Shown: piece after piece, positions 4,962 to 7,735 of the stretch
How the letters are laid out: each line of letters opens with the position of its first letter
Position numbering within the stretch: the stretch's first letter is position 1
Translations under genes and position numbers: made by a program
From: DASUZB01 sp036377075
GTDB taxonomy: Bacteria > Actinomycetota > CALGFH01
Direction of reading: 5' to 3'
DNA length: 7,735 nucleotides
NCBI GenBank assembly: GCA_036377075.1
Contig: DASUZB010000193.1
Span: forward strand, 1-7,735
Notes under the pieces: model-generated
Seen by the model: only the letters and a program-made list of their open reading frames with translations
Told to the model about the DNA's origin: nothing
Database searches by the model: none

Positions 4962-6452
4962 ATGTCGGCTCGGCTGAAGCTCGTCGGCTCGGTGGTCCGC
5001 CAGTCCTGGTGGTTGTTCGTGCTGGCCGCCGCCGTGGTCGTGCTGCAGCGGCTCGGGTGGGACCGCGCCTGGCAGGCGGCCGGCGGTCTGCGGGAGGCCC
5101 TGGTCGGCGCCGCCAGGGTGGCGTGGCCGCTGCTGCTGGCAGCGGCGGTTGTGGCGTGGCGGTACCGCCGTGCCAGCCGGAGGTCGAGCCCGCTTCGCCC
5201 TCGGCCTCCCACCGAGGCCGTCACGCGATCCCCCTGGCCGGTCGTGCTGCTCGCCGTTGCGATCGTCGCGCTGTTCGCGGCGTGCGTCTTCGTCGTGCCG
5301 GGTCTGCTCGTGCCGCGGCTGCGCGTCTCGCCGGCCGACGTCGGGCAGGCGAAGGACCGCCTTCAGCTCGAGAACGACCGGCTCAAGGCGCGCAACGACG
5401 CCAGGACGGCGCTGCTGCAAGGCCTCGGTGGGCTGGTCGTGGTGGCCGGCGCCTACCTCACCTGGCGGCAGGTCCGAGCCACCTTGGAGTCCCAGGCCGG
5501 CGAGCGGTTCGCCAAGGCCGTCGAGCAGCTGCGCGGCGAGGACAGGGCAGGCCGCATCGCCGGCGTCTACTTTCTCGACCGGGTCCTGAAGAGCTCGCCC
5601 ACCGACCGCGGGTCGGTGGTCGTGGTCCTCACCGACCTGATCCGGGGCGAGCTTTCCTGGCCACCCAAGCCGGACGGTCGCCGTGACCGTGCCGGGGAGA
5701 GCCTGCCCGTGCTCCGCGACCGCGCGCCGGACGCGCAGGCGGCGCTGACCGTCCTCGGCGGCCAGCCGATCTCGGCCGAGATCCGGGTCAGCCTGACCGA
5801 CCTCGACATGCGCCGGGCGAGCCTGGTGGGCGCGAAGTTCCCTGGCGCCAACTTCCGCGGCTCCTGCCTCGACGAGGCGTCGCTGCGGGGTCGCGGCGAC
5901 TTCACCGAGGGGTGGTTCTGGCGTGCCAGCCTCCGGCGCGCCAGCTTCGAGGCGTCGACCATCCGCGACGCCAGCTTCCACCAGGCGGACCTACGTGGTG
6001 TGGTGCTGAACGGCCTGGACGTGACCGGCGTCGACTTCACCGGGGCACTCATGGAACGGGCCGACCTACGGGGCGTGCAGAACCTTCCGGCACCAGGCAC
6101 CGAGGGAGCCCCGACGGAGGAGCAGCTCCGGCTCGCGATCGTCGAGGACGACCGCTGGGAGCAGCGGTACCCACCGGCGACCAGGGACACCGCGGCTCGG
6201 CTGGTCGAGGCCGCGCTGCGGCTGGCGAACCTCAGGACGGCGGCCAGGGACGCCGCCGCCGAGCTGCGGCAGCTGGGTGGCGGCGACCGTGCCGCGGTCG
6301 AGCTGGCGGTCGCCGACTGCCTGGTCGTCGATACCGACTGGCTGCTGCGTCTGGACGCGGCCGCCCTGCTCGACCCCCTCGAGCAGCCGGCCAGGGGCCG
6401 GAACGAGGCGGAAGGCTGCCTGCCTGGAGCCGGCCAGTGGTGGCGACGCTGA
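4962..6452 (+). CDS. Membrane-anchored pentapeptide-repeat protein
   Basis: This gene encodes a 496-residue protein of unknown function. Hydrophobic segments occur at about 16-28, 53-66 and 93-117, and a short fourth at 151-166. Between the last two lies a charged heptad-like stretch (QAKDRLQLENDRLKARND, 129-146) that looks like a coiled coil. Residues about 150-245 (GLGGLVVVAGAYLTWRQV, then ERFAKAVEQLRG) match a segment that often precedes pentapeptide repeats in actinobacterial membrane proteins. Residues 276-375 carry the repeats, for example ANFRG, ASLRR, ASFEA, ASFHQ, ADLRG and VDFTG, which should fold as a right-handed quadrilateral beta-helix; the array is interrupted near RGRGDFTEGWFW. 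A helical C-terminal domain (376-496) is unfamiliar. The ATG at 4962 follows GGGAGGG closely, with unusually short spacing. An upstream GTG at 4881 is possible but would cross the leader dyad. Confidence 0.85.
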   Translation: MSARLKLVGSVVRQSWWLFVLAAAVVVLQRLGWDRAWQAAGGLREALVGAARVAWPLLLAAAVVAWRYRRASRRSSPLRPRPPTEAVTRSPWPVVLLAVAIVALFAACVFVVPGLLVPRLRVSPADVGQAKDRLQLENDRLKARNDARTALLQGLGGLVVVAGAYLTWRQVRATLESQAGERFAKAVEQLRGEDRAGRIAGVYFLDRVLKSSPTDRGSVVVVLTDLIRGELSWPPKPDGRRDRAGESLPVLRDRAPDAQAALTVLGGQPISAEIRVSLTDLDMRRASLVGAKFPGANFRGSCLDEASLRGRGDFTEGWFWRASLRRASFEASTIRDASFHQADLRGVVLNGLDVTGVDFTGALMERADLRGVQNLPAPGTEGAPTEEQLRLAIVEDDRWEQRYPPATRDTAARLVEAALRLANLRTAARDAAAELRQLGGGDRAAVELAVADCLVVDTDWLLRLDAAALLDPLEQPARGRNEAEGCLPGAGQWWRR

Positions 6453-6476
6453 CCTCGTCGGCATCGGCGAGGGGCT

Positions 6477-6504
6477 TTGCGGCGTGTGTCCGCCTCCGTA
6501 GAGT
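6477..6504 (+). promoter_or_regulatory. Probable promoter of the CBS-domain gene
   Basis: TTGCGG (6477-6482) and TAGAGT (6499-6504) are separated by 16 bp and fit relaxed -35 and -10 consensus sequences for the housekeeping sigma factor of high-GC Gram-positive bacteria. Transcription would start near 6511, about 30 nt before the ATG, leaving room for the ribosome binding site at 6532-6536. It indicates that the CBS gene is not only read through from the pentapeptide gene. Confidence 0.4.
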
Positions 6505-6540
6505 ACGGTCGTCCGCACCGGCGGCAAGGGGGGAGGCCTG

Positions 6541-6969
6541 ATGGGACACCACTGGTGGAAGCAGGACGGGGTCGAAGCCCCGCCCGCTCGTACGGTGATG
6601 CGCACCAATCCCGCCTACGTCGGCGAGGGCGAGACGCTGCGGGAGGTCGTCGAGAGGCTCGCCGGCACGGAGGCCGGGGAGGTGCCGGTCCTGGGGCCGG
6701 GCGGCGACGTCCTGGGCATGCTCAGCCAACGGGAGGTCATCGCCAAGGTGGTGGTCGCGGGCGTCGACCCCTCGACGGTGACGGCCCGGGAGCTGGCCAC
6801 CAGGGCTGTCGTCGCGATCAGCCCGAACGACCGGGTCAACGTCGCGCTGCAGAAGATGCACCAGCACGGCGTCCACCACCTGCCGGTGATCGAGCACCAC
6901 CAGCTCGTCGGGATGCTCACGATGGGCGACATCATCGACCACATCCCCGGCCCAGGTGGCACGACCTAG
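6541..6969 (+). CDS. Two-CBS-domain protein
   Basis: This gene encodes a 142-residue cytoplasmic protein made almost only of a tandem CBS (Bateman) pair, which usually binds adenine nucleotides such as AMP, ATP or SAM and switches a partner protein. CBS1 spans about 16-73, with VPVLGPGGDVLGMLSQREVI at 48-67. CBS2 spans about 84-137, with VHHLPVIEHHQLVGMLTMGDII at its core. The usual Asp after the G-x-x-S/T motif is Glu (E65) in CBS1 and Asp (D130) in CBS2, so CBS2 is the more canonical ribose-binding site. CBS2 is rich in histidine: H107, H109, H112, H113, H119 and H120. An unusual HHWW lies at residues 3-6. The ATG follows a strong AAGGGGGGAGG with a 4-nt spacer. There is no attached enzyme domain and no obvious operon partner, so the controlled target is unknown. 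Confidence 0.92.
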   Translation: MGHHWWKQDGVEAPPARTVMRTNPAYVGEGETLREVVERLAGTEAGEVPVLGPGGDVLGMLSQREVIAKVVVAGVDPSTVTARELATRAVVAISPNDRVNVALQKMHQHGVHHLPVIEHHQLVGMLTMGDIIDHIPGPGGTT

Positions 6970-7008
6970 CCACCGCGTGGAGGCCCCGACCCGATCCGTG
7001 ATTCGTGC

Positions 7009-7419
7009 CTACGAGGCCCAGTCCTCCATGCGCAGGCCGGCGACCCGTGAGAACTCGGACCCGTTCGCGGTGACCAGCGTCGCGTCGTGCCGCCGCGCCT
7101 GGCCGGCGATCAGCAGGTCGTAGGCGCCGATCGGCGTGCCGGCGGCTTCGAGTGCGGCCCGAACCTCGCCGGCCAGACGGGCATCGCCGTCGTCGAACGG
7201 CAGGAGCTCGAGCGGGGCGGCGAAGAAGGTCTCCAGCCGCTGGCGGTTGGCCTGGGCGCGGGCGCTCTTGGCCGCCCCGTACCACAACTCGAACGCCGCC
7301 ACCGTGGAGACCGCCGCGCTGGCGCCGTCATCGAGCGCCTGGTCCAAGCGCCGTCGGACGGATCGTGGGCTGCCGTTGATCAGGGCGATGCAGGCGTTGG
7401 TGTCCAGCAGGTAGTTCAC
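7009..7419 (-). CDS. vapC: VapC-type PIN-domain toxin
   Basis: This gene encodes a 136-residue PIN-domain ribonuclease, the toxin of a type II toxin-antitoxin pair. The start is GTG at 7419. It overlaps the TGA of vapB (GTGA), so translation is probably coupled and the toxin made only after its antitoxin. The protein begins with the family's MNYLLDTNACI, giving D6. E44 lies in AAFELWYGA and D101 in IGAYDLLIAGQA, completing the acidic metal site together with N119 or E122 in the closing LVTANGSEFSRV block. The last residues, GLRMEDW, are typical of this VapC group. Length and motifs look complete and active. The target in this family is usually tRNA or rRNA; the specific target cannot be predicted. 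The gene converges on the CBS gene 39 bp away. The frame continues upstream inside vapB, but the coupled GTG fits the family N-terminus. Confidence 0.93.
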   Translation of the reverse strand: MNYLLDTNACIALINGSPRSVRRRLDQALDDGASAAVSTVAAFELWYGAAKSARAQANRQRLETFFAAPLELLPFDDGDARLAGEVRAALEAAGTPIGAYDLLIAGQARRHDATLVTANGSEFSRVAGLRMEDWAS

Positions 7420-7661
7420 GGAAGGGCTGGCCCGATGGGGGTGGTGGGCTGGTTGCGGCCCTCGGCCATGAAAGGCTCGGGGTCGCCGCGGTCCAACTCG
7501 GCGAACCATTCGTGGACGTCGGTTACCAACGGTTCCAGCAGGACGCCGCGTGCGACGCGGCGGATGCGGACCCGGTCTCCGGCGAAGCGGAACTCATGGG
7601 GGAGCCGGACAGCTTGGCTTCGCCCGTTGCGGAAGAGCTTGGCGATGCGGGTGTCGGGCAT
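7416..7661 (-). CDS. vapB: VapB-type antitoxin (AbrB-like)
   Basis: This gene encodes an 81-residue antitoxin. Residues 4-42 (IAKLFRNGRSQAVRLP, then EFRF, DRVRIRRV and GVLLEPL) are the swapped-hairpin AbrB/MazE DNA-binding fold, in the form typical of VapB partners of VapC. The C-terminal part (DVHEWFAELDR onward) should wrap around the toxin and block its active site. The start at 7661 is preferred because GGAGGG lies 7 nt upstream (minus strand, 7674-7669) and MPDTRIAKLFRNGRSQ matches the family N-terminus. An ATG at 7688 also has GGAGG 8 nt upstream and would add 9 residues, but that GGAGG would lie upstream of the predicted transcription start. The operon order antitoxin-toxin and the 4-bp overlap are standard. 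The complex is expected to repress its own promoter. Confidence 0.92.
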   Translation of the reverse strand: MPDTRIAKLFRNGRSQAVRLPHEFRFAGDRVRIRRVARGVLLEPLVTDVHEWFAELDRGDPEPFMAEGRNQPTTPIGPALP

Positions 7662-7662
7662 G

Positions 7663-7674
7663 GGAGGGCCCTCC
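7663..7674 (-). promoter_or_regulatory. Palindrome containing the vapB ribosome binding site
   Basis: GGAGGGCCCTCC is a perfect 12-bp palindrome directly before the vapB ATG at 7661, and its first half on the minus strand is the ribosome binding site. In mRNA it could fold as a 4-bp stem with a GGCC loop and partly hide the site; alternatively it could be a second operator half. Confidence 0.4.
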
Positions 7675-7692
7675 AGAACGGCAGGCATGATA

Positions 7693-7707
7693 TATACCTC
7701 CAGTATA
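7693..7707 (-). promoter_or_regulatory. vapBC promoter with overlapping operator dyad
   Basis: TATACT (minus strand, 7707-7702) is a near-consensus -10 in the most AT-rich patch of the window, followed by TATATATC. The 15-bp inverted repeat TATAC-N5-GTATA covers this -10 exactly. VapB proteins typically bind short AT-rich inverted repeats over their own promoter, so this is the likely autoregulatory operator. Transcription would start near 7695. No clear -35 hexamer is seen at 16-18 bp upstream. Confidence 0.55.
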
Positions 7708-7735
7708 GACCAGGTGGGCCGAGGGTCGGCCAACA

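Noticed and set aside
3437..5224. A 595-codon open frame on the minus strand covering the whole phosphoesterase gene
   Set aside because: It is antisense to a gene with clear Tat signal and catalytic motifs. Its translation is low-complexity Arg/Gly/Val/His-rich sequence with no recognisable domain. Such antisense frames are expected at this GC content.
4773..5981. A 402-codon minus-strand frame opposite the pentapeptide gene
   Set aside because: Its composition follows from the opposite-strand coding sequence, it shows no motifs, and it crosses the terminator and leader dyad.
6970..6980. CCAC-CGC-GTGG hairpin right after the CBS gene
   Set aside because: Four pairs with a 3-nt loop and no U-tract are too weak to call a terminator in DNA this rich in GC.
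7009..7509. Longer vapC starting upstream inside vapB
   Set aside because: The added residues are a shifted-frame reading of vapB with no PIN similarity. The family N-terminus begins at the GTG overlapping the vapB stop.

Overview
The window is very GC-rich DNA with strong third-position GC bias. It carries Tat and lipoprotein signals, GC-rich hairpin terminators without U-tracts, and a leaderless-type promoter. All of this suggests a chromosome of a high-GC Actinomycetota species; I cannot narrow the lineage further. I see no rRNA, tRNA, CRISPR array, insertion sequence or phage gene.

Layout from left to right. (1) 20-1155: two divergent genes for small lipoproteins; the right-hand one has a chagasin-like beta core. 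They share a 206-bp intergenic region holding a perfect 24-bp palindrome. (2) 1252-1625: a YCII-family gene broken by a one-base frameshift. It converges, across a good bidirectional terminator, on 1690-2127 (-), a stand-alone SWIM zinc-finger protein that appears to be expressed from a leaderless mRNA. (3) 2315-2944: a PAP2 lipid phosphatase, convergent with 2966-3157 (-), a 63-aa PspC-domain membrane protein. (4) 3158-3490: a gene-free, structure-rich divergent region with two large hairpins, a TTACC-N4-GGTAA dyad and a tandem repeat. (5) 3491-4822: a Tat-exported phosphoesterase of the phospholipase C/AcpA family, followed by a clear terminator. (6) 4962-6452: a membrane-anchored pentapeptide-repeat protein, preceded by a 25-nt leader dyad. 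(7) 6541-6969: a two-CBS-domain protein with its own probable promoter. (8) 7009-7661 (-): a complete vapBC toxin-antitoxin operon, vapB upstream of vapC with a 4-bp overlap and a promoter/operator at the right edge.

Most genes look like independent single-gene units. A loose theme is the cell envelope: two lipoproteins, a PAP2 phosphatase, a PspC protein, an exported phospholipase C-like enzyme and a membrane pentapeptide protein. PAP2 and phospholipase C enzymes could act successively in phospholipid and diacylglycerol turnover, but no operon joins them, so that link is inference. I found no convincing new multi-gene system. The most unusual signals are the non-coding dyads and hairpins between divergent genes, the leaderless SWIM gene, and the YCII frameshift.
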